DNA of 51,635 bases from JBCCQH01 sp039024435 (lineage in GTDB: Bacteria > Bacteroidota > Bacteroidia > J057 > JADKCL01). Below, piece by piece: positions 43,672-51,635 of this stretch. Made by a program: the position numbers and the translations under genes. Location of the stretch: positions 1 through 51,635 of the forward strand of contig JBCCQH010000051.1 of assembly GCA_039024435.1 (NCBI GenBank). The letters run 5' to 3'. How positions within the stretch are numbered: position 1 is the stretch's first letter; every line of letters begins with the position of its first letter. A model generated the notes under the pieces. The model saw only the letters and a program-made list of their open reading frames with translations, searched no databases and was not told the DNA's origin.

Positions 43672-45036
43672 TCAGCGCAGGAGTTCCACTTTACGGACCC
43701 CACTGGCCGATCCGGCATCCAGGCGAATGATGTACAGGCCGCCGGAAAGTTCCATCCGGGGCCGCCAGGGGAGCACGTAGCTTCCCGCGTCGAGTTCCCG
43801 GTCCATCAAGGTCGCCACGTGCTGACCTTGGAGATCGTAAACCGAAATGTTGACCGGTGTAGTGGCGTCAAGTCCGAAGGGAATATTCGTGACTTCGGTA
43901 AAAGGATTCGGATAGGTGAGGCCCGGACCGCGGGGCGCCGCTTCGTCGACGTTGATCGCGGTTGCATCCCATTCGAGGATGAACAGGGTACCTTCGAAAT
44001 TGCTGGCGTAGACATAGTTGTTGTTCGTGTAGGGAAATGTTCCCCAGCAGCCGAAAAAGTTCCCAAAGTTGTTTTGGGGATAGGTGTCGTAGGCGGCGAT
44101 TTCTACCGGCTGATCGGGATCGGAGAAATCGACGACGGTCACGCCGGCAGTGTAGTGCGAGATGAAAATGAGGTTGCCCTGGATGTGGACATTGTGCGCG
44201 AGGTTGTTCGCGCCCAAGTAGGTGCCACGCTGAACGATATTGGACATGTCGGTAGCGTCCCAGATTTTTACCGTGCGGTTGGGCGTTTCCTCGGTGGTCA
44301 CGAAAAATTTACCATCGTCACTCGGCCAGATGTTGTGGCAGTACCCAAAGGAGGGACTGGCGACGCGCCCAAGCAGGACCGGATTTTGTTTGTCGCTCAC
44401 GTCATAAACGGAAAATGCCCGGGCCGATCCTTCCGCGACCCAGAGCGTATCATTGCGGGCGTGGATGTCGTGGGTTGCCGGAACCGAGATGAAATTGACC
44501 AAATTTGGGTTTTCCGGGTCACTGATGTCGATGATCTCGACACCGGAAGGACCTTGGAATTCATCGCTTTCGAGGTAGAGGTAACCGGTCGCCGTATCAA
44601 CATCGAGGTTGTGGGAGCGGACCAAGTTTCCCATTGCAGTGTAGGTGCCCACAAAGCGTACGCTATCCGGCAGAGGTGAGAGATCAAACACCATCAGCCC
44701 TTCACGGGTACCGGTCATCTCCGCGACCACGTAGCAGTAATTGCGGTAGGTCACCATATCGCGGTGGTAATATCCATCCTGTTGGTCGGCGGCGACTTCC
44801 ACATCGAGCACCGCACCATCGGAGGCGCGCACAAAAGCCACATTGTCGTAGTTGCCGATGATTGCGTAATCGGTGCCATCGGGACCGATCCAGCCCCAAC
44901 AATCAGAAGATCCGACATCACCGAGCTGATTGGTCACAAAACTGAACTGCACGGTGTCGAGTAAGGTAAGCGTCTGGGCAAAGGTGAGCGGCGCGGCAAT
45001 GAGGCTCCACACCAATAGGAGTAGCGATTTCTTCAT
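43672..45036 (-). CDS. Choice-of-anchor B family protein (LVIVD repeats) with T9SS type A domain
   Basis: The start at 45036 gives a signal peptide (MKKSLLLLVWSLIAAPLTFA); an upstream ATG at 45147 lacks signal character. The mature protein carries LVIVD-type propeller repeats (LMVFDLSPLPDS, VEIIDISDPENP, FSVYDVSDKQNP, VTVVDFSDPDQP) and the 'choice-of-anchor B' motifs HDIHARNDTLWVAEGS and FFVTTEETPNR. It ends in a T9SS type A sorting domain (TYPNPFTEVTNIPF, ending VRKVELLR). It is probably displayed on or released from the outer membrane. It precedes the BNR-like cargo by 24 bp. Confidence 0.9.
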   Translation of the reverse strand: MKKSLLLLVWSLIAAPLTFAQTLTLLDTVQFSFVTNQLGDVGSSDCWGWIGPDGTDYAIIGNYDNVAFVRASDGAVLDVEVAADQQDGYYHRDMVTYRNYCYVVAEMTGTREGLMVFDLSPLPDSVRFVGTYTAMGNLVRSHNLDVDTATGYLYLESDEFQGPSGVEIIDISDPENPNLVNFISVPATHDIHARNDTLWVAEGSARAFSVYDVSDKQNPVLLGRVASPSFGYCHNIWPSDDGKFFVTTEETPNRTVKIWDATDMSNIVQRGTYLGANNLAHNVHIQGNLIFISHYTAGVTVVDFSDPDQPVEIAAYDTYPQNNFGNFFGCWGTFPYTNNNYVYASNFEGTLFILEWDATAINVDEAAPRGPGLTYPNPFTEVTNIPFGLDATTPVNISVYDLQGQHVATLMDRELDAGSYVLPWRPRMELSGGLYIIRLDAGSASGVRKVELLR

Positions 45037-45162
45037 ATTCCAAAGTACATTAGTACGGAAAGTTACGCATTTCCCCGACAGGGTCAGCATACGTGACCGC
45101 AAATGTCCTGGAGAAGGCTTGAAATTCATGGTCTTCCGGAAAACCATTGCGCGGTTTGGGGG

Positions 45163-45193
45163 TTTGAATCAGTGGGGAAATTCATTAATTTTG
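45163..45193 (+). promoter_or_regulatory. Bacteroidota-type promoter for ahcY
   Basis: TTTG at 45163-45166 and TAATTTTG at 45186-45193 are 19 bp apart, an exact match to TTTG-N19-TAnnTTTG. The start codon lies 40 bases downstream. Confidence 0.82.
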
Positions 45194-45232
45194 CGCCTCA
45201 ATTCTAATCACTGAAAAACAGGAAACAATCTT

Positions 45233-46537
45233 ATGGTCGACTCCTTAGATTACAAAGTCAAAGATATTTCGCTCGCCGAGTGGGGCCGGAAAGAGATCCG
45301 TCTGGCAGAAGCTGAGATGCCGGGTTTGATGGCAATCCGCGAAGAATACGCCGCTTCCAAGCCGCTGGCAGGAACGCGCATCGCCGGTTGCCTGCACATG
45401 ACGATTCAGACGGCAGTACTGATCGAAACGCTGGTAGATCTCGGAGCGGATGTGCGCTGGTCCTCTTGCAACATCTTCTCGACCCAGGACCACGCCGCCG
45501 CCGCCATCGCCGCCGCGGGCGTTCCGGTGTTTGCCTGGAAAGGGGAAACCGAAGAAGAATACGACTGGTGCATCGCCCAAACGCTGTTCTTCGGCGACGA
45601 GCACAAGCCGCTGAACATGATTCTCGACGACGGGGGTGACCTCACCAACCTCGTTTTGGATCACCATCCCGAATTGGTTGCCGGGATCAAAGGCATCACC
45701 GAAGAAACCACTACCGGGGTACACCGCCTCTACGAGCGCCAGAAAGCCGGCCGCCTGCCCATGCCGGCCATCAACGTGAACGACTCGGTCACGAAATCGA
45801 AATTTGACAACAAGTACGGCTGCCGCGAGTCGCTGGTCGATGCCATCCGCCGCGCCACCGACGTCATGATGGCCGGAAAAGTGGCCGTCGTCGCCGGTTA
45901 CGGTGATGTCGGCAAAGGTTCCGCCGAATCCCTCCGCGGTGCAGGTGCCCGGGTCATCGTCACCGAAATCGACCCGATCTGTGCCCTGCAGGCCGCAATG
46001 GAAGGCTACGAAGTCAAAAAAATGGAAGACGCCGTCGGCCTCGCCGATATCGTGGTCACCGCCACCGGTAATTTCAACGTGATCGACGCTTCGCACTTCA
46101 CCAAAATGAAAGACAAGACGATTGTCTGCAACATCGGCCACTTCGACAACGAGATCAACGTCGCCTGGCTGAACGAAAACCACGGCGATGGAAAGGTCAA
46201 CGTCAAGCCGCAAGTCGACATCTACAATGTGAATGGCAACGACATCATCGTTTTGGCCGAAGGCCGCCTCGTAAATCTGGGTTGTGCCACCGGCCACCCG
46301 AGTTTCGTCATGTCCAACTCGTTCTCGAACCAAACCCTGGCCCAGATCGAGCTTTGGAACAACAGCGACAACTACAACAACGAAGTGTACGTACTGCCTA
46401 AGCACCTCGACGAAAAAGTGGCCCGCTTGCACCTCTCGAAGATCGGGGTGGAGCTGGAAACCCTTTCCACCGAACAGGCCAAGTACATCGACGTCCCGGT
46501 AGAAGGGCCATACAAGCCGGACTACTACCGCTACTGA
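45233..46537 (+). CDS. ahcY: Adenosylhomocysteinase
   Basis: The 434-residue protein is a full-length S-adenosylhomocysteine hydrolase: KDISLAEWGRKEIRLAE, GTRIAGCLHMTIQTAVLIET, SSCNIFSTQDHAAAA, NAD site VAVVAGYGDVGKGSAESL, and a tail ending in KPDYYRY with the family's C-terminal Lys and Tyr. It splits SAH to adenosine and homocysteine, removing the product inhibitor of methyltransferases. The bacterial insert typical of some clades is absent or short. It has its own consensus promoter and terminator and so is a single-gene unit. Confidence 0.97.
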   Translation: MVDSLDYKVKDISLAEWGRKEIRLAEAEMPGLMAIREEYAASKPLAGTRIAGCLHMTIQTAVLIETLVDLGADVRWSSCNIFSTQDHAAAAIAAAGVPVFAWKGETEEEYDWCIAQTLFFGDEHKPLNMILDDGGDLTNLVLDHHPELVAGIKGITEETTTGVHRLYERQKAGRLPMPAINVNDSVTKSKFDNKYGCRESLVDAIRRATDVMMAGKVAVVAGYGDVGKGSAESLRGAGARVIVTEIDPICALQAAMEGYEVKKMEDAVGLADIVVTATGNFNVIDASHFTKMKDKTIVCNIGHFDNEINVAWLNENHGDGKVNVKPQVDIYNVNGNDIIVLAEGRLVNLGCATGHPSFVMSNSFSNQTLAQIELWNNSDNYNNEVYVLPKHLDEKVARLHLSKIGVELETLSTEQAKYIDVPVEGPYKPDYYRY

Positions 46538-46553
46538 TCGAACAACACGACTT

Positions 46554-46595
46554 TATACGCAAAAAGGGAGGCTGCGGCCTCCCTTTTTGCGTATA
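46554..46595. terminator. Strong bidirectional terminator
   Basis: A 19-bp perfect stem (TATACGCAAAAAGGGAGGC at 46554-46572 with its complement at 46577-46595) closes a TGCG loop. The A and T tracts inside the stem serve both strands. It lies between ahcY and the convergent DNA methyltransferase gene. Confidence 0.92.
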
Positions 46596-46646
46596 GATGG
46601 CTGGGGTGGAAAGAGGTAACGGTCAATGGAAGCTCCGCCCAAGCCC

Positions 46647-47849
46647 CTATCCCGCCAAATAGCGCAAAAAAGTATACCCACCGCCGCCCTGCCAGTTCAG
46701 GGCCGCGCTCAGGGGCAAACCGTCGCGGCCTTCGCAGACCTGCTGCATTCGGGGGACACACAGGCTTTCGGCGTGAGATCCCGTTTCGATCCCGATCCAG
46801 CGCCGACCGCATTTGTGGGCCACCGCCGCCGTCGTTCCGCTCCCCAAAAATGCATCCAGCACCCAATCGCCCGGCTGCGTCGCCGACTCAATCAGCGTGC
46901 GAATCAATTGCTCCGGCTTGGGGTAAGCAAAAGCTGCCTGCGCCCCGAACAAGACCCGGCTCTCCAGCGTCGCATCTTCGTACGTCGACATTCCATAATG
47001 CGACACACTCAGCAAATTTTTCATCTTTTTGGGGCGCCGCCCCACCCGCACATGATTCGGACGAAACGGATTGCGGCTGATCCGGATGCGCTCTCCGGCC
47101 GCTGCCACCGCGTCCAGTTTGCGCTGGGAATAGCGCCATTCTCCGACCAAGCGAAACGCCGCCCGGTTGCGGCCATTGACAATCTCCACCCGATCGAGCA
47201 GCCGGGTGATGACCTTGCCCCCGCTCATGTCCTGTGGCTTCACCGCCTGATCCGGCAGGCCGAATTCCACCGCTCCCGCCGGAAAGCACAACGTCCGCAC
47301 CCCATTGCCCGCATTGTTGAGCGGGTAGTTTTTATTGGCGGTGGTCGTGCCGTAGTACAAAGGGTCCGCCTGCGCCCGATCCCGCGCGTAGACCAGCACA
47401 TACTCCGTCACCGTACCCAGGTGCGCCAGAAAGGAAGGCTTTTTCTTCTTTTCCCAAATCAAATTGCCGATGAAATTTTGTCGCCCAAAAACCTCGTCGC
47501 ACAAGATCTTTAAATAAGCCATCTCATCGTCCCCAATCGAACAGAAAAAAATGCCCGAATCGCGCATCAAGTCGCGCATGGCCCGCAGCCGGGGCCGCAT
47601 CATGTCCTGCCAGGCTTGGTGGCTGAACTGATCGGCGTAATGAGAAAAAGCGTTGCCGGTATTGTAGGGCGGATCAATGTAGATACACTGCACCTGCCCT
47701 GCGTGGCGCTCCGCCAAGAGCTGCAAAACCGGCAGATTGTCCCCCTGAACCAGCAAATTGCCCGTGAGCAGATCACCGTGACTCAAGTTTGGGACCGGAA
47801 CCAGTTTCCCGGGAAGAGGATACGCGTGCTGAATGGCCTGATCCGACAT
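46647..47849 (-). CDS. Beta-class site-specific DNA methyltransferase (probably N6-adenine)
   Basis: The 400-residue protein has the catalytic motif IV DPPYNTG near residue 60, a target-recognition region at about 140-290 and the SAM-binding motif I DAFLGSGTTAAVAHKCG at about 335. This is the permuted order of beta-class enzymes, with DPPY pointing to N6-adenine. It resembles short type III Mod or orphan methylases. No restriction gene lies beside it. The neighbours are ahcY (convergent) and an adenylate cyclase. It may be an orphan regulatory methylase or the survivor of a restriction-modification system. The recognition sequence cannot be read from the protein. Confidence 0.88.
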   Translation of the reverse strand: MSDQAIQHAYPLPGKLVPVPNLSHGDLLTGNLLVQGDNLPVLQLLAERHAGQVQCIYIDPPYNTGNAFSHYADQFSHQAWQDMMRPRLRAMRDLMRDSGIFFCSIGDDEMAYLKILCDEVFGRQNFIGNLIWEKKKKPSFLAHLGTVTEYVLVYARDRAQADPLYYGTTTANKNYPLNNAGNGVRTLCFPAGAVEFGLPDQAVKPQDMSGGKVITRLLDRVEIVNGRNRAAFRLVGEWRYSQRKLDAVAAAGERIRISRNPFRPNHVRVGRRPKKMKNLLSVSHYGMSTYEDATLESRVLFGAQAAFAYPKPEQLIRTLIESATQPGDWVLDAFLGSGTTAAVAHKCGRRWIGIETGSHAESLCVPRMQQVCEGRDGLPLSAALNWQGGGGYTFLRYLAG

Positions 47850-47921
47850 GAATCAAAATTACCCCAAGGATCGCCAACTATATGCACGGGAAAATCGGGG
47901 TGTATGACGAATAGGACGTTT

Positions 47922-49184
47922 TTAGGGAAAGGCCGCGCCGTTTTCTACCGGCCGCAAAAGAAACCAAGTCCGCATCGCCCCCTTGCCTTTGACCTCGATG
48001 GTCCCTCGCTCCTCCAATTCAAATTCATCCCGCAAGAGGTGATGGGTCGAAGCACAGACCTGGATTTTGTCCGGCAATCCGTGCGACTCCATGCGGGAAG
48101 CCGTATTGACCGTATCCCCCCACAGATCGTAGGAAAACTTCTTTTTGCCGATTACCCCCGCGACCACCTCCCCCGAGGCAATCCCCACGCGGATCGCCAG
48201 GCGGGTATCTTCCGCGAGATTGAACACTTTGACCTCTTCCAGCATGTCGAGTGCCATACGGGCACTGCGCGGGGCGTGATCTGCAACCACCTTAGGCAGC
48301 CCGGCCACGACCATGTAAGCGTCCCCAATCGTCTTGATCTTTTCCATGCCGTGCTTTTCGGCAAGGTCATCGAAGCGAGAAAAAATATCGTTCAGCAAAT
48401 TCACCAACTCAATCGGCTTCATCCGGGTGGAAAGCTGAGTGAAGCCCACCAGATCGGCAAAGACCACCGAAACCGCCGGATACTTAGTGGCAATGGCGTG
48501 GGGATCCTCCTTGAGCTCCTCGGCGATGGGTTGCGGGAGAATATTGTGCAGCAAGCTTTCTGCCTCTTCGTACATTTCCTCCAAACGGTCATCCGTCCGA
48601 TTGATGGCGTAGTTGTAAAAAATCGCGTAAATGCCCAAGGCGATGAAGCTCGACGTCATATTGAAAATGCGGATGCCAAAAGCCACCTCCGATTTCAGGT
48701 CCACGATGGGAACGGCTGCGTCAAACAAAAACTCCACGCCGATGAAAGCTCCCAGACAGACCGTAAACAGTACGTACTTCAGCCAGGAATGGGCACCGGA
48801 AATGTTCAGCGGAAAGATCGCGATCAGCAGGATGTAGTACTGGAATTCCAGACCCAGACCCAGGTAGCGCGTCACGAAGGAAAATTGCCCCACCAACACC
48901 ACGACCACCAAGACCGCCGCCAAGTACAATTGATTCCGGCGAATCAACCCGGCATTGATTCCCATGATCAGCGTGGCCACCCCCGTCACGGCCAGCAACT
49001 CCGGAAGGTCCATGACCAGGTAAAAAATCAACCAAAAAAGCTGCATCACCAAGCCCAGCGTATTCGCGAAATTGCTGACCAAGTAAAAACGCCAATTCTG
49101 CACCTCGACTTCCGGAGGAATCTTCGCGAAGAAACGGTATGTGCGGCGGAACAAAGCTTGCAAGACCTCGGGTGATTTAGTCAC
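47922..49184 (-). CDS. Membrane-bound class III adenylate cyclase
   Basis: GTG 49184 is preferred because an upstream ATG at 49307 would overlap the preceding gene by 80 bp. The 420-residue protein has about 5-6 transmembrane helices (about 35-195) and a C-terminal class III cyclase domain (about 230-410). Metal Asps are in VFADLVGFT and IGDAYMVVAG. The specificity positions are Lys (EKIKTIGDAYM) and Asp (YDLWGDTVNTASRM), both of the ATP-using type rather than the GTP-using Glu/Cys. It probably makes cAMP in response to a membrane signal. It follows the GT-C/TPR gene by 43 bp. Confidence 0.9.
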   Translation of the reverse strand: MTKSPEVLQALFRRTYRFFAKIPPEVEVQNWRFYLVSNFANTLGLVMQLFWLIFYLVMDLPELLAVTGVATLIMGINAGLIRRNQLYLAAVLVVVVLVGQFSFVTRYLGLGLEFQYYILLIAIFPLNISGAHSWLKYVLFTVCLGAFIGVEFLFDAAVPIVDLKSEVAFGIRIFNMTSSFIALGIYAIFYNYAINRTDDRLEEMYEEAESLLHNILPQPIAEELKEDPHAIATKYPAVSVVFADLVGFTQLSTRMKPIELVNLLNDIFSRFDDLAEKHGMEKIKTIGDAYMVVAGLPKVVADHAPRSARMALDMLEEVKVFNLAEDTRLAIRVGIASGEVVAGVIGKKKFSYDLWGDTVNTASRMESHGLPDKIQVCASTHHLLRDEFELEERGTIEVKGKGAMRTWFLLRPVENGAAFP

Positions 49185-49227
49185 CCAAGATAGAAATTCT
49201 CCCCCATTTCCGCGCCCTCCCCGCCAC

Positions 49228-51192
49228 CTACCGCGCCAATTCCCGAATCGTCTCTCGGGATTCCCCGGTCTCCAGGCGCCGACCGATTTCCTGAAACAGC
49301 GCGTCACCGGGCGCGATTTCCAAGTAGGCCCGGGTGCGGGCCAAAGCCCGCGGCCAATTCTGCGCTTCGAGGGCCACCTGTACCCCCGCCCGCAGCGCCG
49401 TAGGCCGATCCGGATAAGGATAGCGGATCATGTCCTCCGCGTACTCGTCGGCGCGGGCGTAGTCCCCCAAATAGAAAAGCGCGCCGACCAAGTGATTCAG
49501 ATTAATGCCGAAAAATGGCGCTGCGTCCCGCGCTTTGAGGTATTGTGCTACCGCCGCGTTCAGGTTCTGCTGTTTTTTCTCGTACACCGTCCCCAGCCGC
49601 CAGTGCAGGTATGCGTACTCCGGATCGTTGCCCCAGGTCACATAGGGCGCATTTCCCGCCAAAATCCGCTGCAGCCGCCCAATTTCCCGCTCCACCTCCG
49701 GTTCTGCATTCAGCGCGCACTTCCAGCTCGTGATGGAGCCGATGTACGAGGTACGAAAGTTGCGCGAACCGACCACCTCCATCCGCTGGGACAGCGCCGC
49801 CTGATCCGCATTCACGATAAAGGTACTCAGCCCCAGCAAGCAAAATGCCAACAGACTCCCGGACAGCGGCAACAGCCGTCCCTGCACTTCCATTTGCCCG
49901 GCCACCAATACCACCACCCCCAAAAACAGGGGAACCGGCAGCGACATCAAGTCCCAATCATTGTGCATACCGAGCAGCGGATTCAGCACAAAGAAAAAGA
50001 GAAAATAGACCCCAAATCCCGCCCCAACCATCAGCAAAGCCGGATCCCAAACCTTCAGATTTGCCCGCCAACTCCCACCGAGCAGCAACAACAAGCCGGG
50101 CGCCGACCAGAGGAACCACAGATTGATGTAGTCCCCCAGGTGGGCCAGGCTGAACAAATTATAGCGGTCCAGCGGGGCCGCTTCCGGAGTGGCCACCGGC
50201 AGGAAAATCACATCCAGGACCGTTTCATCCGTGTAAAACCGCCCCCCAAACACACTCTTCGTGACAAAAACGTAGACCCCGATTCCCAGCACAATTCCCG
50301 GAAAAAGCACCCGGTACAGCACTTGCCACCCCGTCCAGAAACCCGAACCTTCCCCGCGGCGCAAGCCCAGGAAAAACACCGTCGCCAGCCCAAAGGGAAC
50401 CAGCAGCAGGACGCCCGTAATGCTGAATTTCACCGCAAGATACAGCAATGGCAACAGCGCCCAGAAATAGCCCGGTGATCGCCGGCGCACAAACAGCACG
50501 AGTACCACCACAAACGCCAGGTTCAGCGTCATCGGAAAAACGTAGCTTTCCGCGTGGCCAAAATAAACCTGCAAAGCCGGCGTCGTCAACCCGATCATCT
50601 CCAGCGGAAAACGCCCCCCAGGACGGTGGATGACCTCCCGACAGAGGCGCAGCCACAACCAGACAAATACCACCGCCGCAACCGCTTCCAGTACAAAAAG
50701 CGTCTGCAAGACATTCGCGTCCAACCAGTAAGCCAGGAGACTGATCGCCGCGTAAAACGAAATTGTCCCCGTTTTGAAGTCAAAAATCGGCAGCAGAGCT
50801 TCCCGGACCATCCGCGGGTCGTACGCCTCCACCCTCCCGTCCAGATTGCGGATCATCTCCTGAGCATCGCCGTAATAATCAGAAGCAATGGGAAATGCCA
50901 AACACAGCGCCCCCATCCCGAGGGCAATTCCCCAACGCAAGTAGCGGTAGCCATCCCGCTCGGGTACCCGCGCCACCAAATCGGACCAGTTGAGGAAAAA
51001 AGGTGAAGCCACCAGCAAGCCCGCCACCGCAAAAAACACCGTCCGAACCACCGGCGGCAAAAAAATCGGATAGTGTAGTCCCCACAGGGCTTCAGGAAAA
51101 AACGCCGCCAAACCATACAGCCCCAACATCAACAGACCGGGCAGTACTGCTTTCCAGGGCGCCATCGCCGCCACCGAGGCATTTTGTGACAT
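49228..51192 (-). CDS. Multi-pass membrane protein with C-terminal TPRs
   Basis: The 654-residue protein has 11-13 transmembrane helices in the first 440 residues. A periplasmic loop after the third helix (ASDYYGDAQEMIRN) resembles the catalytic loop of GT-C glycosyltransferases. The C-terminal 180 residues contain TPR-like helices (GTVYEKKQQNLNAAVAQYLK, LVGALFYLGDYARADEYAED). It is similar in layout to the 20776-22671 gene but lacks its HPVHTE motif. The function is unknown. It is likely co-transcribed with the cyclase downstream. Confidence 0.75.
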   Translation of the reverse strand: MSQNASVAAMAPWKAVLPGLLMLGLYGLAAFFPEALWGLHYPIFLPPVVRTVFFAVAGLLVASPFFLNWSDLVARVPERDGYRYLRWGIALGMGALCLAFPIASDYYGDAQEMIRNLDGRVEAYDPRMVREALLPIFDFKTGTISFYAAISLLAYWLDANVLQTLFVLEAVAAVVFVWLWLRLCREVIHRPGGRFPLEMIGLTTPALQVYFGHAESYVFPMTLNLAFVVVLVLFVRRRSPGYFWALLPLLYLAVKFSITGVLLLVPFGLATVFFLGLRRGEGSGFWTGWQVLYRVLFPGIVLGIGVYVFVTKSVFGGRFYTDETVLDVIFLPVATPEAAPLDRYNLFSLAHLGDYINLWFLWSAPGLLLLLGGSWRANLKVWDPALLMVGAGFGVYFLFFFVLNPLLGMHNDWDLMSLPVPLFLGVVVLVAGQMEVQGRLLPLSGSLLAFCLLGLSTFIVNADQAALSQRMEVVGSRNFRTSYIGSITSWKCALNAEPEVEREIGRLQRILAGNAPYVTWGNDPEYAYLHWRLGTVYEKKQQNLNAAVAQYLKARDAAPFFGINLNHLVGALFYLGDYARADEYAEDMIRYPYPDRPTALRAGVQVALEAQNWPRALARTRAYLEIAPGDALFQEIGRRLETGESRETIRELAR

Positions 51193-51488
51193 GGCGAAAG
51201 ATGAAAAAAGATTCCCGAAATGTTAAGTGCGTTTTAAAAAATGCGGGATAAATGTGCGATCACCGATCAATTTTATGTGGGGGGCCGCGACCGTGGTAGG
51301 GTTACCTGGGTGTTCGGGTAGTTCGCTTTGCTCAGGCCGGCCGGCCTACCGGCCGGCCCGACCATGTCCCTCCCATCCTTGCCGCAACTTGGAATAACCA
51401 GAATACTGAGACCCATCTCGCCGTCCGAGTCTCCCTCCATTATCATCTCGACGACCGAGAAGATTGCGATGAATAAACCGCAATCTTA
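51193..51488. other. Gene-free stretch with two hairpins
   Basis: The region holds no supported gene. A 10-bp perfect GGCCGGCCGG/CCGGCCGGCC palindrome around CCTA lies at 51335-51358. AAGATTGCG (51460-51468) pairs with CGCAATCTT (51479-51487), ending directly at the TTA flank of element copy C. The promoter of the minus-strand GT-C/TPR gene should be near 51200-51260 but no clear -7 box is seen. Confidence 0.55.
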
Positions 51489-51635
51489 GAGGCGGTTTAA
51501 AATTGGTTTGTGAAATTTGCTAGTGCAGATTTTTTTGTCCATCGAAGCTCATTTTGGAGTCCATAGCCAAAGCTATGGGCGAGAAAATAGCTGAAGAGGG
51601 GCGGAAAAAGATGCCATAGCAAAATCGCAGAATTA
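51489..51635 (-). mobile_element. Miniature element, copy C, cut off by the window end
   Basis: From GAGGCGGTTTAAAATTGG at 51489 the DNA is the reverse complement of copy A and matches it closely to the last base of the window, which corresponds to 28525 in copy A. About 15 bp of the far end are missing. TTA at 51486-51488 precedes it, a TNA target. An internal CCATAGC/GCTATGG hairpin at 51561-51578 is intact here but decayed in copy A, so copy C is closer to the original. Confidence 0.85.

Noticed and set aside
45037..45232. Possible SAH or SAM riboswitch upstream of ahcY
   Set aside because: The leader after the promoter is only about 35 bases and shows no pseudoknot or aptamer-like stems; a riboswitch would not fit.
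47854..47861. TAATTTTG box on the minus strand before the DNA methyltransferase
   Set aside because: It is only four bases from the start codon and no TTTG lies at the required distance, so it cannot place transcription upstream of the gene.

Overview
This window looks like a contig from a Bacteroidota genome, most likely a Saprospiria/Lewinella-type lineage, with about 1 kb of foreign sequence at its left end. The Bacteroidota assignment rests on three things. First, there is a complete type IX secretion (T9SS) cargo/partner locus: a gliding-type C-terminal domain adhesin, PorP/SprF, and a TPR-PD40-OmpA protein. Further secreted proteins carry T9SS type A C-termini. Second, several promoters fit the Bacteroidota sigma-A pattern TTTG-N18/19-TAnnTTTG. 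Third, lineage-typical families are present, such as the DUF3822 protein next to rsmD and a SerB-SerA fusion. Inference is by eye from translated sequence; no database search was possible.

Layout. 1-1005: very GC-rich fragments of two convergent genes (C-terminus of a class IV histone deacetylase-like enzyme and C-terminus of a DUF4832 protein). They are joined out of frame at 1004-1010 to a Bacteroidota secreted protein inside its tandem repeat, probably an assembly or recombination chimera. 1006-9469: secreted or lipid-anchored proteins of unknown role, a GrpB-family protein, an AT-rich two-gene cassette (8121-8892) and a lipoprotein that appears frameshifted. 9548-17000 (minus): the T9SS locus. 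17649-22671 (plus): aminopeptidase P, an arylsulfotransferase-like secreted protein and a multi-TM GT-C/TPR protein. 22668-25903: Atg22-like MFS transporter, SUKH protein, MATE exporter.

26092-31794 (plus): a helicase-less RecQ C-terminal protein, an Rpn-type PD-(D/E)XK protein, rpsT with promoter and terminator, a 162-bp IS-derived miniature element, then the complete phosphorylated serine pathway in two genes (a SerB-SerA fusion and a SerC-type aminotransferase). 31791-34901 (minus): membrane protein, TPR histidine kinase and LytTR response regulator in one overlapping operon. 35005-39742 (minus): DUF3822, rsmD, a DUF1573-like lipoprotein and polA. 40068-45036: a beta-barrel protein, a 53-bp mini-element placed exactly at its stop codon, a small unknown protein, a methyltransferase and two T9SS type A cargo proteins. 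45233-46537: ahcY with promoter and a very strong terminator. 46647-51192 (minus): an orphan beta-class DNA methyltransferase, a membrane class III adenylate cyclase and a GT-C/TPR membrane protein. The window ends inside a second copy of the 162-bp element, as contigs often do.

Most of the window is ordinary chromosomal content: envelope and secretion, amino-acid and SAM-cycle metabolism, and DNA repair. The points most worth following are the helicase-less RecQ fragment, the AT-rich cassette at 8.1-8.9 kb, the family of TNA-flanked miniature elements including a microhomology-deletion derivative, the acidic tail on the OmpA-family T9SS protein, and the left-end chimera.
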